A stretch of DNA of 64,000 bases, taken from positions 21,875,014 through 21,939,013 of the forward strand of contig CM029377.1 in the NCBI GenBank assembly GCA_017165825.1, read 5' to 3'. Shown here piece after piece: positions 14,740 through 29,778 of this stretch. The translations under genes were made by a program, and so were the position numbers. The DNA is from Hepsetus odoe. Lineage: Eukaryota; Chordata; Actinopteri; Characiformes; Hepsetidae. Position 1 is the first letter of the stretch, and every line of letters begins with the position of its first letter. Below the pieces are notes generated by a model that saw nothing but the letters and a program-made list of their open reading frames with translations, was not told the DNA's origin and made no database searches.

Positions 14740-17700
14740 CGAGTGAAAGGAATGGTTTACAGCACGGTAATGAGACCAGTTATGTTACACAGGTTGGAGA
14801 TGGTACTGAGACCAGCTTGGTTATACAGGTTAGAGACAGTAGTGATACCAGGTATGCTATATGGGTTGGAGAGAGTAGTGAGACCAGCAATGTTATATGG
14901 GTTGTAGAAGGTGATGAAAAGACAGGCAGTGGAGCTTGAGGTGTCGGAGTTGTTGAGATTTTCATCAAGATTAGGATTAAGTATATTAGACAACTCTGTA
15001 AAGATGCTGAGATTCAACATCTTTACAAGAATGGACAAGAATGGACAGGATTAGAAATGAGGATGTTGAAGATGGAGCTGCCAGGAAAGAGGAGAAGAAG
15101 AAGACCAAAGAGGAGGTTTATGGACATGGAGAGAGAGGACATGCAGGTGGTTGGTTTGAAGGAGGAAGATGCAGAGGACAGGAAGAAGTAGAGATGGTTG
15201 ATCCACTGTGGTGACCACTAAACGGGAGCAGACAGAGAAGAAGTGGGACAACTCAGGTTGGATGGTTTGGAGACAAAGTGAGAGAAGTGAGACTGTGTTG
15301 GTTGGGACATGTCCAGAGGAGAGACGAAGAGTATATCATGATAATGATGTTGAGGATGGAGCTGACAGGAAAGAGAGAAGTGGAAAGTGTGAAAATGGAC
15401 AGGAAGAAATTGAGATGAAGGATACACTGTGGTGTTTATTATTAACAATTATTAATTGTTGTTGTTGTTGTTCTGAAAAATGAGCCGGATTATTAAATGG
15501 TCTGTACCAAGGGACGACATTTCATAACATACCGGAATCTTCACAGCGCCCCCACACACACTCACACACACTCACAAATTGACGCTTGTGGCTTCTGATC
15601 TCATGATCTCTACACACCTGTTTCCATGGAAACTGACATGATGTCCTGGGGAGTGCTTTTCGTCCAGAGTAAACCTAAAACCTTTTTAAAACCATCGCTC
15701 GCTGGTTTTCTCATAAATGTGTGTTAGTGTATGGTTCTAGCACACAGCTGAAACACACATACACACAACCCTGAGTTCCTTTCAAAATGGACCCAGTTTT
15801 CAAATCTTCACAAATGTTCAATAAGCCCTGATTATGAGACTGGAACTGTGTGTGTGTGTTTTGATGTGTGAGTGAGGTGTACATGTGAGAACAAGCTCAA
15901 ACATGACACACAATCTCCAGCCAGAAGTGGGCCAAAAAAACCAGGCCCCCTCCACCCATCCATCCGCTCTGTCCATCCCTTAGTTTATTCTGTCCGTTAT
16001 TCGTCCGTTGACCTCCGCTCTGTCCAGCAGTCTGTTTATCTGTGTGTGATCCGTGTTAATCTGACCGCTGACCCCATTTTCATAATCCCAGATCATCTCC
16101 CCTGGCCCACCTTTTCATTTTGAGTGTGAGTGTGTGTTAAATTAAGATAGCTGCACAACTGTTGCCTTGCTCTGAGGTGTGTGATGTAGGAAGTTGTTAA
16201 TCCCTTATACTATTGATGATTAAATTATTTAATATCTGCTATAAATTATTCATTATCTTCAATAAGTGATTCAGTATCTGCTATAAATGATTAATTATCT
16301 ACTATAAATGATTTTTCTTCTTTTTTTTTTTTCTTTCGGCTGCTCCTATTTAGGGTTCAGCCCAGCGGATCATCTGTCTCTATGTCTTTCTGTCCTCTGC
16401 ATCTTCCTCTTTCAAATACCACCTGCATGTCCTCTCTCACCACATACATAAACCTCCTCTTTGGTCTTCCTCTTTTCCTCTTTCCTGTCAGCTCCATCTT
16501 AAACATCCTCCTCCCGATATAATCCTCATCTCTCCTCTGGACACGTCCAAACCAACGCAACCTTGCTTCTCTAACTTTGTCTCCAAAACCTCCAACCTTA
16601 GCTGTCCCTCTAATCTACTCATTTCTAATCCTGTCCGTCCTTGTTAGAGCCAATGAAAATTTCAGCATCTTATCTACTATAAATGATAATGAATCACTGA
16701 CAGTAGATGACTAATCACTTTTAGCCGGTATCTACTATAAATGATTCAGTATCTACTAAGAGTGATTACTGATCTACTGTCAGTAATTCATTATCCTCTA
16801 TGAATCATTCAGTATCTAAATGATGCGTTATCTAATACAGTACTGTGCAAAAGTTTTAGACAGGTGTGAAAAAATGCTGTAAACAAAGAATGCTTTCAGA
16901 AATATTTTGATCAATTTACAAAATGCAAAGTGAGCGAACAAAAGAAAAATCTAAATCAAATCAATATTTGGTGTTACTACCTTTTGCCTTCAAACCAGCA
17001 TCAGTTCTTCTGGCCCCCACAGAGCCCTGATCTCAACATCATCCAGTGTGATCTGTGGTTAGTTCTCCAAGATGTTTGGAACGACCTACCAGCTGAGTTC
17101 CTTCAAAAACTGTTTGCAAGTGTACCTAGAAGAATTGATGCTGTTTTGAAGGCAAAGGGTGGGCACACCAAATATTGATTTAGATTTCTCTTTTGTTCAT
17201 TCACTGCATTTTGTTGATTGATGAAAATAAATGATTAACACTTCCATTTCTGAAAGCATTCTTTGTTTACAGCATTTTTTCCACACCTGCCTAAAACTTT
17301 TGCACAGTACTGTATAAATGATTGAGCATCCACAATAAATCATCCAGTAACTTTTGAAATGTTTTCATATTTTTCATAATTTACACCATTCAGTATGGAC
17401 AGTACATTATCCAGTTACTGCTATAAATTACTCAGTTTCTGTGTGTTTGTGAGTGTGTGTGTGTGTGTGTGTGTTTGTGTTTGTGAGTGAGTGTGTCCCC
17501 ACACTCCCTCTTACCCTTCGCATCCCGTCCCTTTTTTAACACTGAATTTGGATGATAACTGTTTGCTGTTTTCTTTTGTAAACACAGGCACCAGGGGGCG
17601 CTCTGTTTCTCATTCTGAATGGCCTCTGAGTTTATGTCTCCACAGCCAGGCTCCAGTAGGTAAACATCTCCTCTGTCCATCACTTCAGCTTGTAAACGAG

Positions 17701-20314
17701 TTGAAAGTTCTGCCCAAAGCTCTGGAACTTCTCTGTCCCGGAAAAAAACGAACCTGGATTTTTAAAATTGGGTTAATTGGGATTAATTGGTTTTCCATCA
17801 AATAACTGGACACATTTTCAAGTTTAACACCAACATGATCCAGTTTGCGCCCCAAAAAAAGTCTGAATGCTGGTCGTGTTGTTATTTTCTCAATAGCGTT
17901 AGGTTTCTCAGCCAATCAGATTAGTTCTATTAGCTGTGAAAGGGAAGTGAAAGTGACTATCAGCACAGCACACGCTGAACTGCAACGAAACACATCTACT
18001 GTGTTTAACCCCCCACACACACCGTCCAGCAGGGGGCAGCCATATCAAGCTTCCAGGGAGCATTGATGGGGACGGTACCTTGATCAAGGGAACTTCAAGG
18101 AAAGCTACTGATCTGGGATTCAAACCCACGACCTTCTGTGCCTAAACTTTAGGATGACACTGTCCCAAGAAGGGTCAGGTATGGATTACTGTCCCTGGGG
18201 GTTTCTCTCAGACCTTAAGCTCAGGCTTAACTGAAGAAATTAAAAGGCCAGAAAGACTAAAGGTGTGCAGGAAATGACGTGAGGGACAGCAGGTGGTTGG
18301 GCAATGCTGTAAAAGCCTGCATTGTGTGTGAGCTGCTGTTTAATCTCATTGTATCCGTGTTACTCAGGAGTGTGATCAGGGTGCAGTGATGGAGACGGTA
18401 CCCTGCTCAAGGGAACCTCTGGGAAACCTACTGGTCTGGGACTCAAACCCATGACCTTCTGATTCTGGGGCTTAATTTTTTTAAACTAATCCACTGCTGC
18501 CCCAAATATGTTGCATTGGCCAGGAATTGAACCCAGGCCTCCCACGTGGCAAACCTGTCCATTTCCAGAAGTGTCTAACCTACCTGGCATAAGTGTTTAG
18601 ACACCAAGCATGTCCTTGAAATAATCTTCCAAAGATAAACAGCCTCTGGCTCTTTCTGTGTTGCACAGTATTTAGTGGCAAAGAACAGTAGTGCGCGTGT
18701 GTGTGTGTGTTCCCCATCACTGCCTGTGTGTACAGTTATGCTGGTGTAAAATGCTCCCTGATGTTCAGATGGAGATTATCTTCAAAGTCAGCATGAGCAA
18801 ACAGGGTAAATCCGGCCAGGGGGTGGACACGCTCAGCCGACCGTGTGTGCGCGTGTGTGTGTGTTTTAAAACCTTTTCTCCCATAGCAGTAGATATTCAT
18901 TCACTGACACTCAGTATAAGATGTAGACCACACACTAATTACAAGCTTACACACACACAATGATGGGGGTGAAGTCTGTTGCACAGGGCTGTATCGTGGA
19001 TGTAAACTGTATTGAATTCTGTTTTGCTGTGCTTTAATCTTACTGGATACTTCTGTATCACCTTGATTCTATGCTTATTATGACATCATCCAGAGGGCTG
19101 TGCTGTGATTGGCTGGATGACCTCAGAGAGGGTTACTGGTTGATTTAAGGTTATTAGGTATCTGTGTGTAACAGGACACACACACACACACATGCATATG
19201 CATATGCATACGTATTAATTTAAGTTTAATTTAAGTTTAAGTAAGTACTAAAGTGAAATTATAACAGGCCACTCTGGTCATCTCCATGGTGATGAACAAG
19301 CTTAATGGACAGGCAGTCATACAGACACACACACACACACACTATCCTACACACTCACACACACTCCTAATGTTCCTCTAATGCACTCACAGTGCAGTCT
19401 CTCTGGACCACTGTACATCATCATTACAGAGGTTACCCAGCATGCACTGCGGCACGGATGTTTTTCTGTACTTTTCTCTGCTCGGAGGCAGACACCGATA
19501 AGGGCGTGTGTGTGTGACTGTGTGTGTAACTGTGTGTGTGAGGCATTTTCTGTCCTGTATTTTTTCTGTGTGTGTGTGCGTGTGTGTGTGAGAGAGAACC
19601 CCTTTAATTTCACCCTGTATCACTAAACCCTCCTTTATGCTAATGAGTTGTATGCAGATTTTATTTATGTAAATCTTCCATCCTCAGCCTCATGTGTATG
19701 TGTTTATTGTGAGTACTGCCATAGTGTGTGTGGGTGTGCGTGTGTGGAGCCTGTAAGATGCTGTAGCCATGCTGAACGTTTGGTCGTCACTCAGCCCTCC
19801 TTCGTCTGTTGCAGTGGACAAAAGTTCCAGAGGGGTCCGTAACGTCCCGGGACGGTCTCCTGCCGGAAGAGGAGGAGGAGGAGTGGGTGTTCTGCATGCC
19901 AGTGAAGAGGGGGAGAAACACCTTCGCCTTCAAAATGACAGAAAAGACCAATGCATCCTTCAGCTCCGCAACCTCGTGGTCCACGGCAACCGCAGACTGG
20001 AGGCACTGGCCCTGGTCATCCAGCACATCTTCACTGAGGTGAGAGAACTTTAGACAGTGTATACACCTCTCTCTACCACGCTACCCTCTCTCTCTCTCTC
20101 TCTCTCTCTCCGTCTCCGTCTCCGTCTCCAAAGTGTCATTACCCATATCAGTGCACTGGAGCACTGCATCCTGTATGGAGTACCATTGTTCCACAGTTTG
20201 TTACTGATATATATATATATATGTGTGTGTGTGTTCCTGTGAAAACACAGAAAGGGGAAATCATAGATGACTGGGAGGATATGGCCAAAGAGCCAAACCA
20301 AGCTGAACGCCTTT

Positions 20315-20369
<55 letters not shown>

Positions 20370-21435
20370 CCAGATGTATTAATGTGGAACAGTGTCTCAG
20401 TCTGAAGGCCTGACACTGCAGTTTCTGACGTGACCACACTGTGGCTTTCTTTCTCTCTCTCTCTCTCTCTCTCTCCCTACCCTTCCCTTCCCATATTATC
20501 ATTACATTATTTTCATTTCACTTCTTTTTATACTTATAAAATACCCCTTCCTCTCTCTCATCACTCAGTTCTGGTTGTCTGCCTTTCATCTGCGTCTTTC
20601 TTATCCCACCACATTAGATTATACCTGCAGATTATACCTTTTTCACCCAACCCGCTCCTCAGGACCCTGTCGCCCTGGAGGGGGGGTGTATGATTGTTGG
20701 GAAGGGTGGTATTTTTAAAGGGGGGGGCTAAAGTGGAAGCTCCACTCAAATGCAGTATCACCCAGCTCTTTATCAGCTATTTAAACTCACACGCACACCC
20801 ACACGCGCACACACACGCACACACATACACACACACACACGCACGCACATATATACTGGATCACGTATGTTAGGTAGATTGCTTTATTTAATATTGTAAC
20901 ATTAGTGTGTGTGTGTGTGTGTAAAGGATTGGGTGTCTGTGGCACCCAGTCTGTACTGTTTGATAGAGCAAGGGGGTGTGTCCTCTTTTATTTGTAGGTC
21001 AGGGGATTGGCTGTGTCCCGGATACGGACACCTCAGGACTCCTTTTTTCTGAAGGGGGCAAATATTTACCTGCCACCCATTTGCTGCTCTGAAAAGACTT
21101 TTCACATAGTGGACCAGCAGGACGAGCATTGTCTAATGTCCAAATATTCTGGGGCCCGGCTGAAGGATTAGAATAAATTGGTCACACAAGGTGGTGTTTC
21201 CAATAAACTGTCCAGAGAGTGGACATACAGTGTGGTGTTTCTGATAAAGTGGCCATGATGTGGACATACAGTGTGGTGTTTCTGATAAAATGACCAGTCA
21301 GAAGTTGTACAGAGTGCTGTTTTTGATAAACTGGCGAAAATGTTTTGTAGGTGATTAGAGGTTTTTTTTTTCTCTTAATGAAATGTTGGTTACAAAGAGG
21401 TATGAAAGCTATTCTTGCTGAGCTGGACAGGTGGA

Positions 21436-21484
<49 letters not shown>

Positions 21485-21738
21485 TTTAAATAGCTGATAA
21501 AGTGTCAGGTGATACTGCATTTGAGTGGACCTCCCACTGCAGCCCCCCCCTTTTAAAAATAACACCCTTTCTGACAATTATACACCCCCCCCCTCCAGGG
21601 AGACAGGGTCTTAAGGAGTCCTCAGGAGCTGGACGGGTGAAAAGGGTCTCTAAAGGTGAAACATTTTGCTTGAAACCGCAGTAACGGCTGCGGCCTCAGG
21701 CCTTTTTAGGGCGGGCACATTCAAACACCTCCGACACA

Positions 21739-21825
<87 letters not shown>

Positions 21826-22048
21826 TAGAAATGCTACCATGTGAGTGTGTGAAGAGGGGAGGTGCAGTAGGGATCGAAGGGAACGTGCACAGGTGTGTTT
21901 CTGATTGCAGGTTGTCAGTTTGGTGGGGCGGGGCTTATGATGAAGGAATGCACCAACTCCTGTAGGAGCAGGGGGGGGGGGTTCATGGGCGGGGCTTATA
22001 TAGAGAGGGCATGGTCACTTTACCATATTTCTCAATGTGGAAGGACAG

Positions 22049-22102
<54 letters not shown>

Positions 22103-22299
22103 ATGTGTGTATGTGTGTCAGATTCCTGTGGGCTCAACTCAAAGGGTCATCTGTTGGACACAGTTGTCATGGTTATGTAATGTCCAGTTCAGCAGATCCA
22201 ACCACAGATTTCTTTCTTTCTTTCTTTCTTTTTTATAGTCCTGCTATAGTTATAAACTTTTTCCTTCTTCATTTTTTTACTTCCACACTGCTCTCTCGC

Positions 22300-22334
<35 letters not shown>

Positions 22335-22372
22335 GTGTGTTTTGTACACTCTCTTCCTTTAGGAGGAAGACG

Positions 22373-22423
<51 letters not shown>

Positions 22424-22485
22424 AGGGAGGAGGGGTGAATGAATAACACTTAAACACTCCTACACTGTGCTGCAAACAGTGTGTG

Positions 22486-22521
<36 letters not shown>

Positions 22522-22777
22522 AGGGGGGAAGGAAATAGAGAGAGAGAGAGAAAGAAGGAAAGAAAAGAAGAAGAAGATGGGCTCCTCTGGGAGCAAACTG
22601 AAGACTCCACCACGCTACAGGAAAAAAGAGAAGGTGCAATATTTTTTACTTTTCTTCTTTTCATCCTCTCTTTTTGCTCCGCTCAGTCAAACAACAAACA
22701 TGGGATCTGTTCTTCCACTCCTCCCTCACATGCTGTCAGCTGCCATGTGTTTTTCTCTCCCTGTTCATTCTCTCCTA

Positions 22778-22826
<49 letters not shown>

Positions 22827-22918
22827 TCCATTCTTTTACTTACTTCTTCTTTGTAATCCTCTTTCCTATTTATTTCTCCTTAAGTACAGTAATGTTTAGC
22901 TGTTTATAGCTCAGCATC

Positions 22919-22962
<44 letters not shown>

Positions 22963-22964
22963 GC

Positions 22965-23032
<68 letters not shown>

Positions 23033-24848
23033 TTTAACCCCTTAAATGGCCATCTTTCAGCAAGACCACTTATACCTGTTCTCTCTCTCTCTCTCTCTCT
23101 CTCTCTATGTGTGAAGAATATATATGTGTGTGTGTGTGTGTGTTTGTGTGAGACAGTGACATCTGCCTTTGGTTAGTTCACGTCTGTGAACTCCAGTGGT
23201 GTAATCTTGGGTCATGACCTCTGCACTTGTGAGCATTTGCAAGCTTGTGTGTGAAGAATGTGTGTGTGTGTGTGCGTGAAGAATAAATATAAAAAAATGT
23301 ATCATATGTTGTCATAAAACAGTATTTTACACACATTCACACACATTTGCTCACACTTCGATGTACGATTTTCAGTATAGTGCTGGCGAATGGAACTAGA
23401 CGTCCAAATATGTGCAAGTCCAACTGTCCCTGTATGTCTCTGTGGGACAGTAATGATGGTACAGTAGTCAATCGGGACTCTCCAACCCGTCCCAACACGG
23501 GTCCAGTTTTAGTCAAAAATCTTCCCCAAACTCTGGTTAAACAACATGGCGGGCAGTGTCTGAGTCCATGAGGGACATCTGGGTCCACTGTGCAGGGTGT
23601 CAAACACGGGAAAGCATTCCTGATCTTCCAGGAACATTCAAATCAGTCCTATGATGTCATCAGCTGATAGGGGTCGGACACGAGTCTCATGGTTCTGCTA
23701 ATGTCTAATGCTAGCATGCCAGCAGTGGCCTAATGTTTAGGGACCCAATAGACAAAGGCTTCTGGGTTCGAGTCCCAGGCCAGTATGTTGTACTTAGGTT
23801 CCCTTGAGCAAGGTAGCATCCTCATCACTGCCCCCCCCCCGGTGTGTGTGGGTTAAATTAAGCATTGCGTTGCATTCACTTTCACTTTACCTTATTTTTA
23901 CTGTGAGTCATTTTTATCTCAAATAGGCAGAAAAAATGGTTTCTGAGTGATTTCCCAGTGATGGGGATGGTACCTTGCTCAAGGGAACCTCAGGGTACTG
24001 GTCCGTCTAGCTTTGTGCTTAAATCTGCTTTCTTGATTCAATTTCTTGTCAGTTTGTACATGTGCGTGCGTGCGTGTGCATGTGCGTGTGTGTGTGGCTT
24101 GATTGCAGAAACTGACTGATTTTTCATTCCTTGCAGAGAGAACAAGCTCTAAAACAGAAGAAAGAAGTTTCCATGCAGCTGAAAAACCTGCAGGAGGAAC
24201 TCAGTAAGAACATACACACACACAGACACACACACACAGACACACACAATATTAAAATTTTCTTAATAATTGAAAAGATGCATTATTTTTTTACTTATTA
24301 ATGATAATAATAATAAGAACCACATTAAATAATAACCTTCTATGAAGTTATGTTTTTTTTTAAAACCCAGAGCCCACATTTCAGACTGATAAGTAAATGA
24401 TCTCTGCTCTGATTGGCTGTCCTGAGACTAAATGTGCCTCATATAGTTCAGGGATTAAAATAAAATGCAGAAGATGTATGATGTGCCTTAAAAAGTAATT
24501 AATAAAAAAATAAATAAAAAATAATAAGAACAATAACAATAATAAAGTTATAATAATATTTCATATAATATGTTTACATTTTTATTGATTTGTACTCTCT
24601 TCTCCAAGACTTGTTTAGTGTGCACGCACATACACACACACACACACACACAAGGCTTAACAGGTGAGGTTAAACCCACCAAAGTGTGTGTGTGTGTGCG
24701 CACATCAGGTGTGTGTAAGCTGGTGAAAGCAAAATGTCACATTTGGATCAGACCCTTTCCTTTAAATGCATGCACACACACACGTCCTGGTGTTGAGATA
24801 AGAATGTGCTGCATGTTTTGTTTAATTACTTCGGCTAACACCCTTTGG

Positions 24849-24916
<68 letters not shown>

Positions 24917-24925
24917 GTGTGTGTG

Positions 24926-24985
<60 letters not shown>

Positions 24986-26641
24986 GAATGCTGCACATGT
25001 TTTGGCCTCTCCCCTCAGGCTGAGCTCAGACGTTCCAGCACTGAGCTCTAGTTCTGTGTGTCTCTGGGTTTGGACTGAGCCCATTTTTTTAAGAACCCAA
25101 ACACTTAAAACACGGTGTTGCCCCTGGTAACAGGCAATACTTTCACCTTCCAATATGGACCAGAACTCGGTTAAAGTCCTATCTAAAGCTCATAACTGAG
25201 TGAAGACGGCAAGGCTGTCTATCAGCTCAGATTCAGAGTCCAACTAAAACCAAAAAGCCTGGAAAACATCATTTAATCCACATATTTACCCAACAAAGAA
25301 AAAATGTTCAATTTGTGCTTACAAATTCACCTTTTTCATTAAAATTAAACATATTTACCTACTTATTGTTGTCAAAATGTTCATTTGTGCTAAAAAAAAG
25401 TTACTTCATCATAACTTTACATATATTGTTGCTATCATTTTTGAATAAATATTAATTTAATCTTTTTTACTTTCATTGTTTTTGACTTATTCTTTTACCT
25501 GCTCAAAAATACTTTAACATTTATATGTTTAAATAGTATTGTATAAGTTTACTTATTATATATATGTTTAAAATGAGTTAACCTGTGCAAATAAATGCAA
25601 TTATTCTGTTATAATTGCACACATTTTTATCTGTTTATTGTTTTAGAATTTTTCATTTTTGCTAATCAGTTTACTTATTTATTTATAATTGACATATTTT
25701 CTTATTTAAAACACATTCATTTGTACCATTAATTTACTTCTTTAATCATTTCATATACCTACCTTCTTATAGTTAAAATTGTTCATTTGTACAATTAAAT
25801 TTACTTGTTGAATTAGAATTTTATATTTTTACTTTTAAATTTTTAAAATGTAAAAATGTATGCACAGATAATTAACTTACTTTATTATAAATTTACATAT
25901 TTACCTACTCAAAGGTTAAAGACTATTTACTCACTGTATGACTATTTATACATGCACTTCATTATAATTTTCACATTTACTTAAATTTTAAAAGGATTTT
26001 TTATAATCTTACATATTTACCTAGCTGTAGTTTAAGATTAATTATTTTTACTAATAAATTAACTTTTTAAATTATTTAAAATATTTTCTGATGTTAAGTC
26101 TAAAAATAGTTCATTTTTGCTTAAACATTTTTATGAATTGGGGGGGGTTATATTTGGGGTGTGTTCTGTGGAATGTGGACCAGTATAGTTGCTGATTGAT
26201 GATGTCAACATGCCCTGCCCTCACGCCTCATTCAGTCCCGCCCTTCACTGTCCATCAGCAGCTGCTTTATTACTGACGAATCTGGAAAAACTAGAGACTC
26301 CAGATTTATGTTCACTAATATTTTATCAATTCTATATATACATAATATTAATATGAATCATTGTTCAAATTTCTACACAAATTTTTACATATATTTATAT
26401 TGCTACTGATATATTCTGTATCATTAAAAACTCTTTTACAATCAAATTTAAATAATTTACATATGTAATACTATGACTTTTTTTATTGTCCAGAATTATT
26501 AAAATTATATCCCATATAAATGATTCAGATTAGTTGTTAAGTGCTCACTTTCAATTCAGTTAACATGAATTTATTTTTTATATTATTTTTATTTATTTTA
26601 AAGAGGGACGATTATGAGGATTAGATGACTTTTATTTTGTA

Positions 26642-26679
<38 letters not shown>

Positions 26680-27196
26680 ACAATTGTTGCTGTTTCTATT
26701 ATTCTGACTATTAATATTTTTTTAATTATTATTATTATTATTATCTTTAATAAAGGGTGTGTTTTCCGTTCTCAGCTCTGTCCGTGTCCTGCTGCGAGCG
26801 TCTGCAGAAGGAGAAACAGGAAGTGTGTGTGACTCTGGAGTCGGCAGTCCTGAAGCTGCAGCAGCAGCACCAGGAGGAGCTGTCTCAGCTCGAGGAGACA
26901 CTCAGGGACTTCTACTCAGCTGAGTGGGACAAAACCCACCAGGCCTACCAGGAGGAGGCCGATCGCTGCAGGACGCTCATGCAGCAGCAGGTAGGACACG
27001 TCTCACACACAAATAACACCCAAAAACATCATCTTCCAGTTCCTCCTGCCCACACTAAGGGGGGTGTTTCCCCATGCAGGTTCTAAAGCACATGATTGGC
27101 TCTGGTCTGGAGGGGTGGGGCTTAGCTTGAGATTGACAGCATATTCCTTTACATCAAAAAACCTGTGGGCTCCATGAGATGGCTTGACTTGCAAGT

Positions 27197-27235
<39 letters not shown>

Positions 27236-28413
27236 AGGACACCTAGGGGTTAACAATTTCCAATAATTCCTTCGGGCAGGTGGAGGAAGTAAGGAGCAAA
27301 CAGGAAACCCTAAGGAAAGAACAGGAAGAGACTCACAGTCAGCAGGTGGAGGCACTGAGGGAAGAGTACAACACACTGCTAACAGGTGAATCATGCTTCT
27401 CCATTTCTTCCTGTCCTCTGCATCTTCCTCTTTCACACTGCCCCCCCTGCATGTCCTCTCTCACCACATCCATAAACCTCCTCTTTCCTGGCAGCTCCGT
27501 CCTCAACATCTTTCTCCTGATATAATCCTCATCTCATGTCCAAACCGTCCAACCTCAGCTGTCTCACTAATAAACACGTTCCTGATCCTGTTTATTCTTG
27601 TCCCTTCCAATGCACAGCACCTTTAACTCTCACACCTCCAGCTCCAATCTTTTCATCAGCGTCTCCAACCCATATAACATAGCTGGTCTCACTACCATCC
27701 TGGATGCCAAGCGTGCTTTATTAAAATAAAATAAAAAGTCCAGCCTCCTTTCAGAAACCAATGAGTGCCTTTTCTTTACCCAGAGCTCAGGACAACTCAT
27801 GAACGAGACATTCAGGAACTGGAGAACACGCGCAAACAATCAGAGGCCTCGATGAATGTAAGTACCATCTGCACACACACACACACACACAAAAACACAC
27901 ACAGCTACTATCAATGAGGTCTATGGTCGTTTTACACTCCCTTTGTCCATTTCTCTGTCCTTTAGGAGAGGCTGGAGAGTCTGATGAAGGAGAACGAGGT
28001 TCTGAGTGACAGACTGAGAGAGGAAGAGGAGAGGAGGAAGGTTCTCACAGATAAGAACCAGGTAAAAGCACCAGTACTGCCCCTCTGTCCAGGGGCTGGT
28101 AGAGGAACCTAACATGGAAATCTTTAAAGGAGCCCCTACCATTATTATTACAATATTATTACAAATCCATATCTCATGATGAGAAATTAGACAGACAGAC
28201 AGACAGACAGGTAGATAGATAAACAGGTAGACAGATCGATAGATAGATAGACAGACAGATAGACAGATAATGATTTTCTCTCCTGTGTTTAGAAGGACAC
28301 TCACTTGGTGTATCTGGAGCAGGAACTGGAGAGTTTAAAAGTTGTTCTGGAGATCAAAACCAGTCAGCTTCATCAGCAGGACAAAAAGATGATGCAGATG
28401 GACAAACTGGTGA

Positions 28414-28450
<37 letters not shown>

Positions 28451-29733
28451 GTATGTGATTAGTTATTTTTGCCTTGATTGAAAACACCACCTCTTGCATG
28501 GTGTAAACACTTCATAATGGTGATTTGAATATTTAGAAATTAAATTAATATAAATTATATACATTTTCATAAATTGTTAATTTAATGTTTAAAGCCTGAA
28601 TTAATTTATTAATTACATTTGGGTAAATAGGTGTCCAGTAGAATAAAACTAGCCAAGGAAGTTCCCCAAAAACTCAGAGAGAAAGAAAAAACATCACTGC
28701 AGGTGTGTTTCTAGGAATAGGCAACCCTTACAGTTGTCTAGGGCAGCTCTAGCAGGTTTGGGACCCAGGTCAAAATGAACACAGTGGCAGTGATGTTTGT
28801 CATTCTTTCATCTTCCTTTCTCCCCTTCATTTATGCTCTTTCTCTCCGCTGTGGTACAGATGGAGAGTAACGTGAAACTGGAAGAGTGTCTGAAGAAGCT
28901 GCAGCAGGAAAACGAAGACTACAAGGCCCGCATGGACAAACATGCTGCACTGTCTCGGTACATGTTTTTTGTGTGTGTGTGTGTTTGTGAACGGAATCGG
29001 ACGTCCCAAATTTGTGCTTCCTCTGTCCCCCAGTGAAGCTCCACATGTGTCTGAGTGTAAAATCTCTCCAACGTCTCTCCTCCATCATTAACATCATCAG
29101 TTTTTAGTCCAAAATTTTCTCCAAACTTGTCAACACGCTCTCAGACATCAGGCAGCGTCTCCACCATTTTAACAGGATCAGAATCTGGTTTATGGACCAA
29201 GTGTTTACAGCTGCTGTTTCCAGCTGTTGATGACTCCCTAATAGAACAGAGTTACATACTGTACAATACACACACCTTACACAGACTACACACACATTAC
29301 ACATTATACACATAGTATACGCACAGGTATGCATTTACTGAGGTACTCTTGATCAAGGTACCATCCCTGTCACTGCTCCCTGGATGCCTTCAGTAGCTGC
29401 CCACTGTTGCACGTGTTTGTGTGTGGGTAAAATGCAGAGGTGTAATTTCGTTGTGGTTCACTGTGTGCCGTGCCATATACTCACAATGATAGGAATAGTC
29501 ACTTTCACTCTCATATACACACAATGCACTCAATAAACATAAAATACACACATTATACACACACAATACACACAGTATACACACAATACACACAGTGTAA
29601 ACAGAATACACACAGTATACACACAATACACACAGTGTAAACAGAATACACACAATATACACATTATACACACAGTATACACACAGTACACTCAACATAC
29701 ATACAATATACACACAATATAGTATCAATATTC

Positions 29734-29778
<45 letters not shown>

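Larger units (their letters stand above)
16218..17440. repeat. Minisatellite of about 25 bp, split by two transposon insertions
   Basis: Units like ATCTACTATAAATGATTCAGT occur at 16218-16315, 16662-16835 and 17313-17440. The gaps are filled by an RTE fragment (16318-16655) and a mariner-type element (16838-17312). Confidence 0.75.
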
